NCBI GenBank assembly: GCA_947367725.1
Contig: CANBFZ010000119.1
Coordinates: forward strand, 1 to 6,114
Direction of reading: 5' to 3'
Origin: an uncultured Eubacterium sp.
GTDB taxonomy: Bacteria > Bacillota > Clostridia > Peptostreptococcales > Anaerovoracaceae
Length of the DNA stretch: 6,114 bases
Positions 1-6,114 of the stretch are shown piece after piece; within the stretch, counting starts at the first letter, position 1, and each line of letters starts with the position of its first letter. Both the position numbers and the translations under genes were made by a program. A model generated the notes under the pieces. It was not told where the DNA came from and ran no database searches. It saw only the letters and a program-made list of their open reading frames with translations.

Positions 1-544
1 CCCCTTTCGCCCAGGATGCAACCTTATCTATTTCAGGAACTCGGCCGCCAGCTTCTGCCGGCTGCCGCCGAGCTGCTGCCGAAGCCGTTGTCCGCGCGGC
101 TTTCGCAGCCGCATGCAGCATGCCTGTCGCGCAGCAGAGAATCCCCATGGAGAAAATAGCACCCTTATGGGTATTCACCCCTTTGGTTTCCGCGTACATT
201 GCAGTTTCTCCGCATCTGCCGATGCGGCGCAGCGCAGGCGCTAAACGTTCTGGTTCCTTTCGATAGCCTTCAATCCCTAGCTTCGCACATGCCGTAAAAC
301 ACGGCAGCAGTGCCGCGCTGCTTGCCAAAAACAAGGGATAATCCATATCATCATGGGCGCCGCTGTTCTCCTGATCCACAAGACCTGGTTTTGGCGTCAC
401 CGCCGCCTCTATGCGGAGCGCCTGCACCGCCATCTGTCCAATGGCTTCAGCACTGAAACTCCGCAATTTCCTCAGCTCTGCATCTTTCTGCTGTAGTCCC
501 GTCTCAAGGTATATCATATCTCGTTCCTCATCTATGTGCTGCAT
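1..544 (-). CDS. citG: Triphosphoribosyl-dephospho-CoA synthase, CitG family (partial, C-terminus off the left edge)
   Basis: The reading frame is open from an ATG at 544 to the window edge, giving 181 codons. CitG makes 2'-(5''-triphosphoribosyl)-3'-dephospho-CoA from ATP and dephospho-CoA, the precursor of the prosthetic group of citrate and citramalate lyase acyl carrier proteins. Family motifs are visible: PKPGLVD at residues 51-57, NSGAHDDMD at 60-68, and GVNTHKGAIFSMG at 122-134. Full CitG proteins have roughly 290 residues, so about 100 are missing. The start is chosen because AGGTGA (549-554) lies 4 nt upstream and an in-frame stop precedes it closely; a second Met at codon 10 is a weaker alternative. 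No CitX domain is fused to this N-terminus. The gene lies 124 bp downstream of mal on the same strand with no obvious terminator between, so it is probably in the same operon and serves citramalate lyase. The family call is firm; the partner lyase is inferred. Confidence 0.9.
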   Translation of the reverse strand, partial: MQHIDEERDMIYLETGLQQKDAELRKLRSFSAEAIGQMAVQALRIEAAVTPKPGLVDQENSGAHDDMDYPLFLASSAALLPCFTACAKLGIEGYRKEPERLAPALRRIGRCGETAMYAETKGVNTHKGAIFSMGILCCATGMLHAAAKAARTTASAAARRQPAEAGGRVPEIDKVASWAKG

Positions 545-668
545 CCCATCACCTGGCTACTCGTTTTACTAGGCAGCATGTGATACAACAAACACTTTGC
601 CAGCTTCGCCAGGATGTTTTGACATCCACGCGGCCTTGTCTCTCTTCGTCTCGTCGCTGGACAAAATA

Positions 669-1916
669 TTATGCATGCTTCACAGCAAGCTGCGCCAGAA
701 TTCTCTGCATTTCATTATATACAATCATGTAGCCTTCGTCTACACCCATGCCCGGCTTTGCCAGAATCTGATCCGGCTGAGTCGCCATAGCCAGGTTTAC
801 ACAAACCTGGGCGGAACGGTCCGTTTCGTTGCAGGTACCGCCTTGATACGCGCCGATTCCTTTTTCTTTACAGTAAAGGACTGCTTCCACAATGTTATTG
901 ATGCCGCCAAGGTCAGGGGTCTTAATCTGTACCATGTGACCTGCTTTGTTGTCGGCAAAATATTTGATATCTTCGAGAGTATTGCACCATTCGTCTGCAA
1001 CCAGTTCACAATCGATGCCGCGGCGGTCAACTTCCGCAGTCAGCGCTGCCAGCGCTTTCATCTGTGCCTCTCTCTCTTCTGCATCCATCGGTCCTTCGAT
1101 ACGCAGCTTGAACGGTTTTGCCGCTTCTGCCAAAGTCGCGATGTAATCCGCCATGGCTTCATAGTTGTTCACACCAAATGCCATACCGATGGTACCATAT
1201 ACGTCGATGTGCAGCACTGGCTGATAGGTTTCGTCGTGACGAAGTGCGATGATTCGATCTCTCAGCCATTTGACATATTCCAGCAGAATCCCACCGTCTT
1301 TGCCAAGTTTCGTATCTACATTGTTAATCAGCGCATGCGGCAGCACATCCGCGCCCTTCATAATCATCTTGTCGGAGTTGTCATAACGATTGTCACCGGA
1401 CTGGGTAAAAATCGGAATTTGGCGATACTGCGGCGCAAGCCCGTATTCTTCTGCGATGACTTCGCACATCAGCTGTTTCTTTGCCTTTGCCACTGCATCC
1501 AGCACCGCCTGGGTCACGCCGTAACGAATGGCGGTGTGCAGACGCTTGCCGTCAACCTGCACCGCTTCCACTTCTGCAGCCAGATCGCGGAAAGAGTCCA
1601 GTTCCTTTCCTTCCAACATCGGCGCTACATGCTCCATAATCACAGGAATAAAGTCTTCAGCCAGAAACAGCGGATCTCTGCCGCCGGCGCCGCTGTACTG
1701 TACTGCTGCGCAGTCCCCGTACGCCACCTGACCATCTTCCAACAGCACCATGACAGAAATGGATTCTCCCGCCTGCCGCACTGCTTTAAAGCCGTCTGTC
1801 ACTGGCGCGCCGATGTAAGCAGAGCCATCCGCCTTTGCACCTTTTTTAATTGCTCTCTGATCATCAAAGAAGAAACCGGTTCTTCCGCCGGAACAGATAA
1901 TTTTTTTGATTTTCAT
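669..1916 (-). CDS. mal: Methylaspartate ammonia-lyase (3-methylaspartase)
   Basis: This cytosolic enolase-superfamily enzyme deaminates (2S,3S)-3-methylaspartate to mesaconate and ammonia, the second step of the methylaspartate route of glutamate fermentation. The 415 residues compare with 413 in Clostridium tetanomorphum, and the match runs end to end. The N-terminal capping domain has TGFFFDDQRAIKKGA (13-27) and AAVQYSGAGGRDPLF (70-84). The barrel carries the metal ligands D238 (in HIDVYGTIG), E274 (in RIEGP) and D308 (in ADEW). The catalytic base lysine is K332 (in QIKTPDLGG). Substrate contacts Q73, Q172, H194, Q330, T361 and C362 (in GGTCNET) are all present. A GAGGA Shine-Dalgarno (1923-1927) sits 6 nt before the ATG. 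Unlike the tightly packed genes upstream, mal is separated from glmE by 299 bp of AT-rich palindromes, so it may have its own promoter or a processing site. No truncation is seen. Confidence 0.98.
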   Translation of the reverse strand: MKIKKIICSGGRTGFFFDDQRAIKKGAKADGSAYIGAPVTDGFKAVRQAGESISVMVLLEDGQVAYGDCAAVQYSGAGGRDPLFLAEDFIPVIMEHVAPMLEGKELDSFRDLAAEVEAVQVDGKRLHTAIRYGVTQAVLDAVAKAKKQLMCEVIAEEYGLAPQYRQIPIFTQSGDNRYDNSDKMIMKGADVLPHALINNVDTKLGKDGGILLEYVKWLRDRIIALRHDETYQPVLHIDVYGTIGMAFGVNNYEAMADYIATLAEAAKPFKLRIEGPMDAEEREAQMKALAALTAEVDRRGIDCELVADEWCNTLEDIKYFADNKAGHMVQIKTPDLGGINNIVEAVLYCKEKGIGAYQGGTCNETDRSAQVCVNLAMATQPDQILAKPGMGVDEGYMIVYNEMQRILAQLAVKHA

Positions 1917-1965
1917 TTTATTTCCTCATCTTTATTTTACGATATTATTTTACAATATTTCCCAC

Positions 1966-2002
1966 ATTGACAAAATCCGAAAAAAATCCGTTTTTTGTCA
2001 AT
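1966..2002. repeat. Inverted repeat 1 of the glmE-mal spacer
   Basis: ATTGACAAAA (1966-1975) is perfectly complementary to TTTTGTCAAT (1993-2002) across a 17-nt centre. The centre contains A-runs and two TCCG tetramers, so an alternative inner stem of six A-T pairs around a TCCG loop is possible. It is the repeat closest to mal, starting 50 bp upstream of its ATG. It could be an operator or an mRNA hairpin; the sequence does not decide. Confidence 0.7.
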
Positions 2003-2049
2003 AAATCCGTTCATTCACCGGGAAAAATCCCTTTGTTTCAGGGCTAAAT

Positions 2050-2093
2050 TTGACAAATTGGACAGAATTCTAAAAAACTGTCAATTTTGTCAA
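2050..2093. repeat. Inverted repeat 2 of the glmE-mal spacer
   Basis: TTGACAAATTGGACAG (2050-2065) pairs with CTGTCAATTTTGTCAA (2078-2093), with two mismatches and a 12-nt loop. Both arms recur almost unchanged 62 bp further on in inverted repeat 3, so repeats 2 and 3 look like a tandem duplication of a 62-bp unit. Confidence 0.75.
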
Positions 2094-2111
2094 TGTTTTT
2101 GTCGGAAAACG

Positions 2112-2155
2112 TTGACAGATTGGACAAAAAATCGATTTTTTGTCAATTTTGTCAA
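2112..2155. repeat. Inverted repeat 3 of the glmE-mal spacer, with a perfect 22-bp palindromic core
   Basis: The core at 2123-2144 is a perfect palindrome centred on ATCGAT, with GACAAAAA on one side and TTTTTGTC on the other. The flanks TTGACAGATTG and AATTTTGTCAA extend the symmetry with one unpaired base. The right side, TGTCAATTTTGTCAATGTT (2141-2159), is identical to 2079-2097, supporting a 62-bp duplication with inverted repeat 2. The T-run lies inside the stem and not after it, so this is not a typical terminator. Confidence 0.75.
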
Positions 2156-2215
2156 TGTTCACGGGCTACGCCCAGGCTATGCCAAGCTGCAGACCTGTGC
2201 CGCATCGAACCTCAT

Positions 2216-3670
2216 TTATTTCCAAGGTCTGCCCACCAGTTTTCCTTTACTGATGGAATATACATCGTCAATGACCATCTGGAAAGATGCGTCTCTCTTT
2301 TCTGCCTGCGCACGTTCTTCGATTTTCTCTTTGTTGAAATCAATCAGTTCCTTGGAAAGCGGCACATTGGCAGCATTTAAAATACGGATTGCGCCGTCGT
2401 TGTCTCTTGCCGGCAGCATCTTTCCTGCATTGAGTTTGCTCGGTGCAAACGGAATATCCAAAACACCTGCCTGGAACGCTCTGACCGCACCAACCGCCAA
2501 ATCACCTTCACCCAGTTCAAAGACTTTGTCTACGATACAGCGGGTTTCAGCCGAAATAATCATCATTTCATTAACGACATGGCTGGTGTTGGAAAGCTGC
2601 TGGTCGCAAAGCATATTAATCATCTGCTTGGTGCAGCGAAGCCCCTGCGCGTTTGCTTCTTTCGTCGGCACGCCGATGGCTTCATGCGGCGTCTTTACGA
2701 TGACCTTTGTTGCCTTTGATAATGCTGCAATTGCACTGCCCCAGGAAATAACGGAAAATGCCTGGGCTTCGTCCTGCGGGAATCCACCCATCCACTGATG
2801 GAGAACGGTCGTAACCTCTACATCGCTATAGCCGTATCGCTTTAAATATTCTTCTGTCAAATTTCCCAGTGCGCGGATTGCCGCAACGTCCTGTACCAGA
2901 TTCCCACACTGACCGTAGCCAACAGTTACGTTCTTTACGCCCTGTTCTGCAGCCAGCAAACTTTCAATAATGGCAACAGCGTGAGAAATACATGGCGGAA
3001 CCAGCGTACCGGTCAGCGGACCATACGGCTCTCTGTTAATGCTAACGCCTGCTTCTTCATAAATACCAGTGAGACGGTCGCAGTATTGCCAGTCCCTGAT
3101 GGTCTTTTCCAGGCTGACATTCTTCGCATACGGAATATTGTAGGAAATACCACCGCCCTCGTAACTTGTAAAACCGCCTGCATAGGAAATCTCCGTCAGA
3201 AGACGTGCATCCGGTGTGCCGTGGCGCACCTGCACCGGCGTATGCAGTTCGTTGATAATAGAGCGGCAAGCGTCCACGCCGTGGTTGACAATCGGCAGCC
3301 CATTGAGCATGGATTTGCTTTCTCTGACCGATTCCTGAATGCCCACTTCTGCCTCTTTATAACGATTCTGTCTGGTGTAGCTGTCGACTGTCGTCGGCAG
3401 AAGATCTGCGCCGCCCTGATCCTGCAGATAGGTCAGAAGGTCGATGTGCTCCTGTACCAGCGCAACGCCAGCTCTCGGCTGCACCAAGGTTTTCCCTTCT
3501 TTTTTCGCCTTAATCAATTTCTTGCCGAAGTTCTTTTCTTCCGGCAGACTCTGGTGGAACGCCACCGCCTTCTCAAAATCTACGTCTGCGCCGGTCGGCC
3601 ACTGGGTCAAAATTTCTTTCTGTACTGCGTAGAATTCATCGTTTGTCAATTTCTTATTTTTCAATTCCAT
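2216..3670 (-). CDS. glmE: Glutamate mutase epsilon (catalytic) subunit
   Basis: This is the large TIM-barrel subunit of coenzyme B12-dependent glutamate mutase (methylaspartate mutase). It binds glutamate and, with GlmS, carries out the radical rearrangement to (2S,3S)-3-methylaspartate. The 484 residues compare with 483 in the clostridial enzymes. The substrate-binding arginines known from C. cochlearium, R66 (in QPRAG), R100 (in SYTRQNRY) and R149 (in QVRHGTPD), are at the same positions. So are E171, Y177 and Y181 (in [14 protein letters not shown]), and K326 and E330 (in [12 protein letters not shown]), which contact the coenzyme. The ATG overlaps the last 17 nt of glmL, with AAAGGAG (3681-3687) 10 nt upstream inside glmL. 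That is slightly long spacing and suggests translational coupling. The C-terminal tail, ending GRPWK, is complete. The alternative symbol is mutE. Confidence 0.98.
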   Translation of the reverse strand: MELKNKKLTNDEFYAVQKEILTQWPTGADVDFEKAVAFHQSLPEEKNFGKKLIKAKKEGKTLVQPRAGVALVQEHIDLLTYLQDQGGADLLPTTVDSYTRQNRYKEAEVGIQESVRESKSMLNGLPIVNHGVDACRSIINELHTPVQVRHGTPDARLLTEISYAGGFTSYEGGGISYNIPYAKNVSLEKTIRDWQYCDRLTGIYEEAGVSINREPYGPLTGTLVPPCISHAVAIIESLLAAEQGVKNVTVGYGQCGNLVQDVAAIRALGNLTEEYLKRYGYSDVEVTTVLHQWMGGFPQDEAQAFSVISWGSAIAALSKATKVIVKTPHEAIGVPTKEANAQGLRCTKQMINMLCDQQLSNTSHVVNEMMIISAETRCIVDKVFELGEGDLAVGAVRAFQAGVLDIPFAPSKLNAGKMLPARDNDGAIRILNAANVPLSKELIDFNKEKIEERAQAEKRDASFQMVIDDVYSISKGKLVGRPWK

Positions 3671-5048
3671 AGGACAACAACTCCTTTTTCATGATCTTTA
3701 ATGCTGTATCCGGCGCATGTTGGCTGAGAAGTCCCATGGCCGATAAAATATATGATTTATCCAGCAGGATTTCCGCCTGCTTCGGTTTTAATGCTGAGGC
3801 TTCAGCTATATCGTATAGCACCCCGCGCGCAATTGCTTCTATGTTTTTCGCATGAATCAGCGAACCGCCTGTGATAATCGCTTTTTCCACCTTTGTCAGG
3901 TCCTTGCCTTCCTGCAGCCAAGCTTCACCTACTGGCGTGTAAACCTTTTCTACATGGCCTGCATGACGGGTCATACCAACCTTTACGGCAAGAGATGCCA
4001 GCGCAAAATCCAGCGCTTCTAAATCCGCCGTTTCCGGCAGCGTATCGGTCTTTTCTGTAATCCTTGCAAGCAGCTGCTCCGTCCGCTCTAGGGATAACCC
4101 GGAAAGCTTTGCAACTGCGCCAATGCCAGCCGCTTCTGCAATGCCCGCTGCGCTGTAGCGCATACCGATATCTCCTTCTACGGTCCGCTTAGCGTAAGGC
4201 TCGGGAAGCCCTTTGATGACCGTATTGACACCGCTTGGCTCGCCCAGACTCATGGAGTACACGTCTGTGGTGGCGCCGCCTACATCGACAGCAACCAAAT
4301 CTCCCAGACCAGGTTCCGTCTCGGTTCCCTTTGCCAGAAGTTCCATGGCGGAAAGCACTGCCGCCGGCGTAGGCATCATGATGCCGGAAATCAGCTGACT
4401 GGCTTCTGACAGCCCCTTCGCCTTGATAATCCGCGCCAGGAAGATTTCCCGAATACAGTTCTGCGCCGGTTCAATGTTCAGCTGCCCAAAGCGCGGCATA
4501 ACGTTTTCTGTTACAATCACCTGTTTTCCGGCTTCTTCCAAAATCTTCCGGCAGATACCTGCTGCATTGCGATTACCCGCAACAACGATTGGAAACGCTG
4601 CAGAAATTCCTGCCAGCACTCTGGCATTTTCCAAAATCGTATCTTTGTTACCGCCGTCTGTCCCGCCGGTCAGTAGGAATATATCCGGCTGCAGCCTTTC
4701 GATTTCTTCCGCGTCGTCTTCGGTCAACTGATAAGAATAGACTTTCATGACCTTTGCGCCTGCGCCAAGGGACGCCATCTTCGCGGCTTCTGCCGTGAGC
4801 TCCGGCACTAGGCCGCAGCTGATCATCTTTAGACCGCCTGCCGCGCTGGAACAAGCGTACCTTGCGTCAAAATCTGTCTTGCCGATTTTTGCTTCCAAAA
4901 GCGCCAGCGCCTTTGCCAGACCTTCGTTGATATCGGTTGCCACAGTGGTGTAACTGGCTGCCGTCCCCAGAAGCCGTTCTTCCACAAGGTCTACAGCGGC
5001 TACTTTGGTATAGGTACTGCCAAAATCTATCAATAATACTTGCTTCAT
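3654..5048 (-). CDS. glmL: Glutamate mutase reactivating ATPase, MutL/GlmL family
   Basis: This 464-residue protein of the actin/Hsp70-like ATPase fold is encoded between the two mutase subunits in clostridial operons. It is regarded as a chaperone that exchanges damaged cobalamin on the mutase. It is not the DNA mismatch-repair MutL. Nucleotide-binding elements are visible: phosphate-1 loop [17 protein letters not shown] (5-21), LLTGGTDGG (125-133), phosphate-2 loop [15 protein letters not shown] (252-266), and the adenosine motif [13 protein letters not shown] (390-402). The conserved C-terminal end [15 protein letters not shown] (428-442) is also present. The frame stays open upstream to an ATG at 5189. 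I choose the ATG at 5048 because GAGGTG (5055-5060) lies 6 nt before it, the family begins directly at the phosphate-1 strand, and the longer form would overlap glmS by 128 bp. It starts 13 nt after the glmS stop and its 3' end overlaps glmE. The alternative symbol is mutL. Confidence 0.96.
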   Translation of the reverse strand: MKQVLLIDFGSTYTKVAAVDLVEERLLGTAASYTTVATDINEGLAKALALLEAKIGKTDFDARYACSSAAGGLKMISCGLVPELTAEAAKMASLGAGAKVMKVYSYQLTEDDAEEIERLQPDIFLLTGGTDGGNKDTILENARVLAGISAAFPIVVAGNRNAAGICRKILEEAGKQVIVTENVMPRFGQLNIEPAQNCIREIFLARIIKAKGLSEASQLISGIMMPTPAAVLSAMELLAKGTETEPGLGDLVAVDVGGATTDVYSMSLGEPSGVNTVIKGLPEPYAKRTVEGDIGMRYSAAGIAEAAGIGAVAKLSGLSLERTEQLLARITEKTDTLPETADLEALDFALASLAVKVGMTRHAGHVEKVYTPVGEAWLQEGKDLTKVEKAIITGGSLIHAKNIEAIARGVLYDIAEASALKPKQAEILLDKSYILSAMGLLSQHAPDTALKIMKKELLSYGIEK

Positions 5049-5054
5049 GGTTTG

Positions 5055-5060
5055 CACCTC
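5055..5060 (-). promoter_or_regulatory. Ribosome binding site that fixes the glmL start
   Basis: GAGGTG on the minus strand lies 6 nt upstream of the ATG at 5048, in the short gap after the glmS stop codon. It supports the 464-residue protein over the 47-residue longer frame that opens inside glmS. Confidence 0.8.
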
Positions 5061-5061
5061 T

Positions 5062-5478
5062 TTACAGCCCAAAGTCCTCCCGCAGCGCCTTGATGGTTTC
5101 TTCTGGTGCCGTACCCGGTCCAAACACTCTGTTAAAGCCCATCTTCTTAAATCTGGCTTCGACTTCATCAAAAGGCTGTTTGCCAACAACGATATTACCG
5201 CCTATATAAAGTAAAATATCGTTAAGGCCTGCCTCACTGCACTTTTCTCTGAGACCGCGGCAATCCAGTTCGCCGTGTCCATACAGAGAGGATACCATAA
5301 TCGCATCTGCATCCGTTTCCACGGCGGCTGCAATATATTCCTCCTGCGATACCATAACGCCCAGATTGGTTACATCAAACCCTGCTTCCTCAAAAGCGTG
5401 GTCCAGAATCTGGATGCCTACTGCGTGAACATCTGCGCCGATGACGCCGATGACTAACTTCTTCTTGTTTTCTTCCAT
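5062..5478 (-). CDS. glmS: Glutamate mutase sigma (cobalamin-binding) subunit
   Basis: This small Rossmann-like B12-binding subunit pairs with GlmE to form glutamate mutase. Its length of 138 residues matches the clostridial subunit (about 137). The base-off/His-on cobalamin motif is intact: DVHAVG at residues 16-21 with H18 as the lower axial cobalt ligand, SSLYGHG at 63-69, and GGN at 93-95. FGPGT at 119-123 closes the nucleotide-tail pocket. It is the first gene of the operon. GAGGTGA (5482-5488) lies 3 nt before the ATG, a short but usable spacing. glmL begins 13 nt after its stop. The symbol is shared with the unrelated glucosamine-6-phosphate synthase gene; mutS is the older name and likewise collides with mismatch repair. 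Confidence 0.98.
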   Translation of the reverse strand: MEENKKKLVIGVIGADVHAVGIQILDHAFEEAGFDVTNLGVMVSQEEYIAAAVETDADAIMVSSLYGHGELDCRGLREKCSEAGLNDILLYIGGNIVVGKQPFDEVEARFKKMGFNRVFGPGTAPEETIKALREDFGL

Positions 5479-5507
5479 GATTCACCTCGAAATTTTTAAA
5501 TCGAAAA

Positions 5508-5532
5508 ATGTATTACATCTTTATAGTACATT
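5508..5532. promoter_or_regulatory. Candidate operator at the glmS transcription start
   Basis: ATGTA-T-TACAT (5508-5518) is a perfect 11-bp palindrome. A further TACATT (5527-5532) mirrors AATGTA (5507-5512). These boxes flank and overlap the predicted transcription start and the -10 box of the glmS promoter, where a repressor would be expected to bind. The regulator is unknown, and AT-rich sequence makes chance palindromes fairly common. Confidence 0.35.
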
Positions 5533-5551
5533 GTTATATCTCATTTGTCCA
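5523..5551 (-). promoter_or_regulatory. Sigma-70/SigA-type promoter of the glm operon
   Basis: On the minus strand TGGACA (5551-5546, 5 of 6 to TTGACA) is followed after exactly 17 bp by TACTAT (5528-5523, 4 of 6 to TATAAT). A run of nine A residues (5571-5563) lies about 12 bp upstream of the -35 box, where an UP-element subsite would be. Transcription would start near 5515, giving a leader of about 37 nt. That is too short for a cobalamin riboswitch. Confidence 0.6.
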
Positions 5552-5596
5552 CAGGCAGATTGTTTTTTTTTGGCACTTCTTATGCAAAGTGCATTT

Positions 5597-5723
5597 TAAG
5601 AAAAGTGTGCATAACGGAATCAAAGATTCCTATGCACATATGTCGCCCTCTTTGGGGCGACGCTTCGCATGGCGCTTTTCTTGATATTCCGGAAATATCA
5701 ACTTATCGATATTTCCTATATAA
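5597..5723. repeat. 127-bp hairpin-rich tandem repeat, copy 1
   Basis: This copy begins TAAGAAAAGTGTGCATAACG and is followed directly by copy 2, with only four substitutions between them. It folds into three local stems. Stem A is TGTGCATA (5606-5613) with TATGCACA (5631-5638), enclosing GGAATC/GATTCC around an AAA loop. Stem B is GTCGCCC (5642-5648) with GGGCGAC (5655-5661). Stem C is GGAAATATC (5691-5699) with GATATTTCC (5708-5716). AAGAAAAG (5598-5605) and CTTTTCTT (5675-5682) could form an outer stem around A and B. It lies 45 bp upstream of the glmS -35 box. Confidence 0.9.
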
Positions 5724-5850
5724 TAAGAAAAGTGTGCATAACGGAATCAAAGATTCCTATGCACATATGTCGCCCACTTTAGGGCGACGCTTCGCATGCT
5801 GCTTTTCTTGATATTCCGGAAATATCAACTTATCGATATTTCCTATATAA
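5724..5850. repeat. 127-bp hairpin-rich tandem repeat, copy 2
   Basis: This is a full-length copy. Its substitutions relative to copy 1 keep stem B pairable: the stem GTCGCCC/GGGCGAC is unchanged while bases in the loop differ. Stems A and C are identical to copy 1. The strict 127-bp period and near identity point to recent tandem duplication or recombination. Confidence 0.9.
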
Positions 5851-5936
5851 TAAGAAAAGTGTGCATGACGGAATCAAAGATTCCTATGCACATGTGTCGC
5901 CCACTTTAGGCAGGCGCTTCGGGCGATATTTCCTAT
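5851..5936. repeat. 127-bp hairpin-rich tandem repeat, copy 3 (internally deleted)
   Basis: The first 60 or so bases match copies 1 and 2, with A-to-G changes at the ATAACG and CATATG positions. Stem A therefore keeps most of its pairing. Stem B is broken (TTAGGCAGGCG replaces TTAGGGCGACG). About 39 bp, covering the outer CTTTTCTT arm and the left arm of stem C, are replaced by a couple of bases, after which the CGATATTTCCTAT end resumes. It looks like a decayed terminal copy. The stretch 5937-5969 beyond it shows nothing recognisable. Confidence 0.85.
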
Positions 5937-5969
5937 GTTACAGGAAAAACTCTCCGTTTTTAAGCATGC

Positions 5970-5999
5970 AAAAACAGACCTCTTCTCCAAAAGGTCTGT
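5970..5999 (-). terminator. Intrinsic terminator of the upstream minus-strand gene
   Basis: On the minus strand ACAGACC and GGTCTGT form a perfect 7-bp stem around a 12-nt loop, followed immediately by a run of T residues (TTTTTGC). The T-run is on the minus-strand side only. It sits about 45 bp after the stop codon of the partial frame at the right edge and isolates the glm operon from it. Confidence 0.8.
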
Positions 6000-6044
6000 C
6001 ATTGTATCGTTTGTTTCTATTTCAACCACCTTGCAAAACAGGAG

Positions 6045-6114
6045 CTATAAAGGCTTGCCTTTCAGCAAATATCTTTTCTCGTATATCGCAGATAGGCTAT
6101 CCCAATACTGCAAA
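6045..6114 (-). CDS. C-terminal end of an unidentified protein (partial, enters from the right edge)
   Basis: Only 22 codons are visible, open from the edge to a TAG at 6047-6045. The predicted tail contains YWDSLSAIYEKRY and ends in LLKGKPL, which looks like ordinary protein. Support comes from the intrinsic terminator placed 45 bp downstream in the same direction; the other two minus-strand frames also contain stops nearby. The family cannot be recognised from so short a piece. It could be a regulator of the glm operon or an unrelated neighbour. Confidence 0.4.
   Translation of the reverse strand, partial: LQYWDSLSAIYEKRYLLKGKPL

Larger units (their letters stand above)
1917..2215. other. 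AT-rich glmE-mal intergenic spacer with clustered TTGACAA/TTGTCAA motifs
   Basis: No gene is seen in this 299-bp gap inside an otherwise compact operon. The heptamer TTGACAA or its complement TTGTCAA occurs exactly at 1967, 1995, 2050, 2087, 2140 and 2149, with near matches at 2078 (CTGTCAA) and 2112 (TTGACAG). They pair into three inverted repeats, annotated separately. The stretch next to glmE (2161-2215) is ordinary in composition, with short direct repeats GGCTACGCC and GGCTATGCC. No GC-rich stem followed by a T-run is seen on the minus strand, so a conventional terminator after glmE is not supported. Several TTGACA hexamers occur on the minus strand, but none is followed at 16-18 bp by a good -10 box. 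Confidence 0.75.

Noticed and set aside
597..1970. 457-codon open frame on the plus strand
   Set aside because: It is the antisense shadow of mal, whose enzyme family and catalytic residues are unmistakable. The plus-strand protein has low-complexity, Cys/His/Phe-rich composition with no recognisable domain.
2112..2155. Intrinsic terminator after glmE
   Set aside because: The stem is A/T-rich with its T-run inside the stem, there is no T-tract after it, and it is one of three similar palindromes.
1995..3694. Long plus-strand frames (1995-2798 and 2981-3694)
   Set aside because: They lie opposite glmE and the spacer palindromes, lack ribosome binding sites and match no family I know.
5049..5189. 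47-residue N-terminal extension of glmL
   Set aside because: It overlaps glmS, has no good ribosome binding site and adds residues before the phosphate-1 strand where the family normally starts.
5479..5522. Cobalamin riboswitch in front of glmS
   Set aside because: The leader is only about 37 nt from the predicted start and shows no B12-box-like sequence.
5541..5571. Terminator on the plus strand ending in the nine-T run
   Set aside because: No convincing stem precedes the T-run. On the minus strand the same bases form an A-tract well placed upstream of the glmS promoter.
5545..5811. 88-codon plus-strand frame across the tandem repeats
   Set aside because: The repeat period of 127 bp is not divisible by three, so each copy is read in a different frame. 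The apparent protein is a by-product of the repeats.
5597..5936. CRISPR array
   Set aside because: The units are 127 bp, directly abutting, with no variable spacers and no cas genes.

Overview
The window holds most of a glutamate-fermentation operon of the methylaspartate pathway, read entirely on the minus strand. It probably comes from an anaerobic, amino-acid-fermenting member of the Bacillota (Clostridia type). That placement rests on the gene content and order (glmS-glmL-glmE-mal, as described for Clostridium tetanomorphum), the strong purine-rich Shine-Dalgarno sites and the intrinsic terminator. It is an inference; no taxonomic marker gene is present.

Layout, read in the direction of transcription from right to left. 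The last codons of an unidentified upstream gene (6114-6045) are followed by an intrinsic terminator (5999-5970). Next come three tandem copies of a 127-bp hairpin-rich repeat (5936-5597), then an A-tract, a sigma-70-type promoter and a small palindrome at the predicted transcription start (5571-5507). The genes follow: glmS (5478-5062), glmL/mutL (5048-3654) and glmE/mutE (3670-2216), tightly packed with a 13-nt gap and then a 17-nt overlap. A 299-bp AT-rich spacer (2215-1917) with three TTGACAA/TTGTCAA inverted repeats separates glmE from mal (1916-669). After another 124 bp, a citG-like gene starts at 544 and runs off the left edge.

How the genes work together. GlmS and GlmE form coenzyme B12-dependent glutamate mutase, which turns (S)-glutamate into (2S,3S)-3-methylaspartate. 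GlmL/MutL is the actin-fold ATPase thought to reactivate the mutase when its cobalamin is damaged. Methylaspartate ammonia-lyase (mal) removes ammonia to give mesaconate. In the known pathway mesaconate is hydrated to citramalate, which citramalate lyase cleaves to acetate and pyruvate. That lyase carries a phosphoribosyl-dephospho-CoA group on its acyl carrier protein, and CitG makes the precursor of that group. A citG directly downstream of mal therefore suggests that the citramalate lyase genes continue beyond the left edge.

The enzymes look intact, and the active-site residues known from the clostridial homologues are present. The unexplained material is non-coding: the 127-bp tandem repeat upstream of the promoter and the palindrome cluster between glmE and mal.
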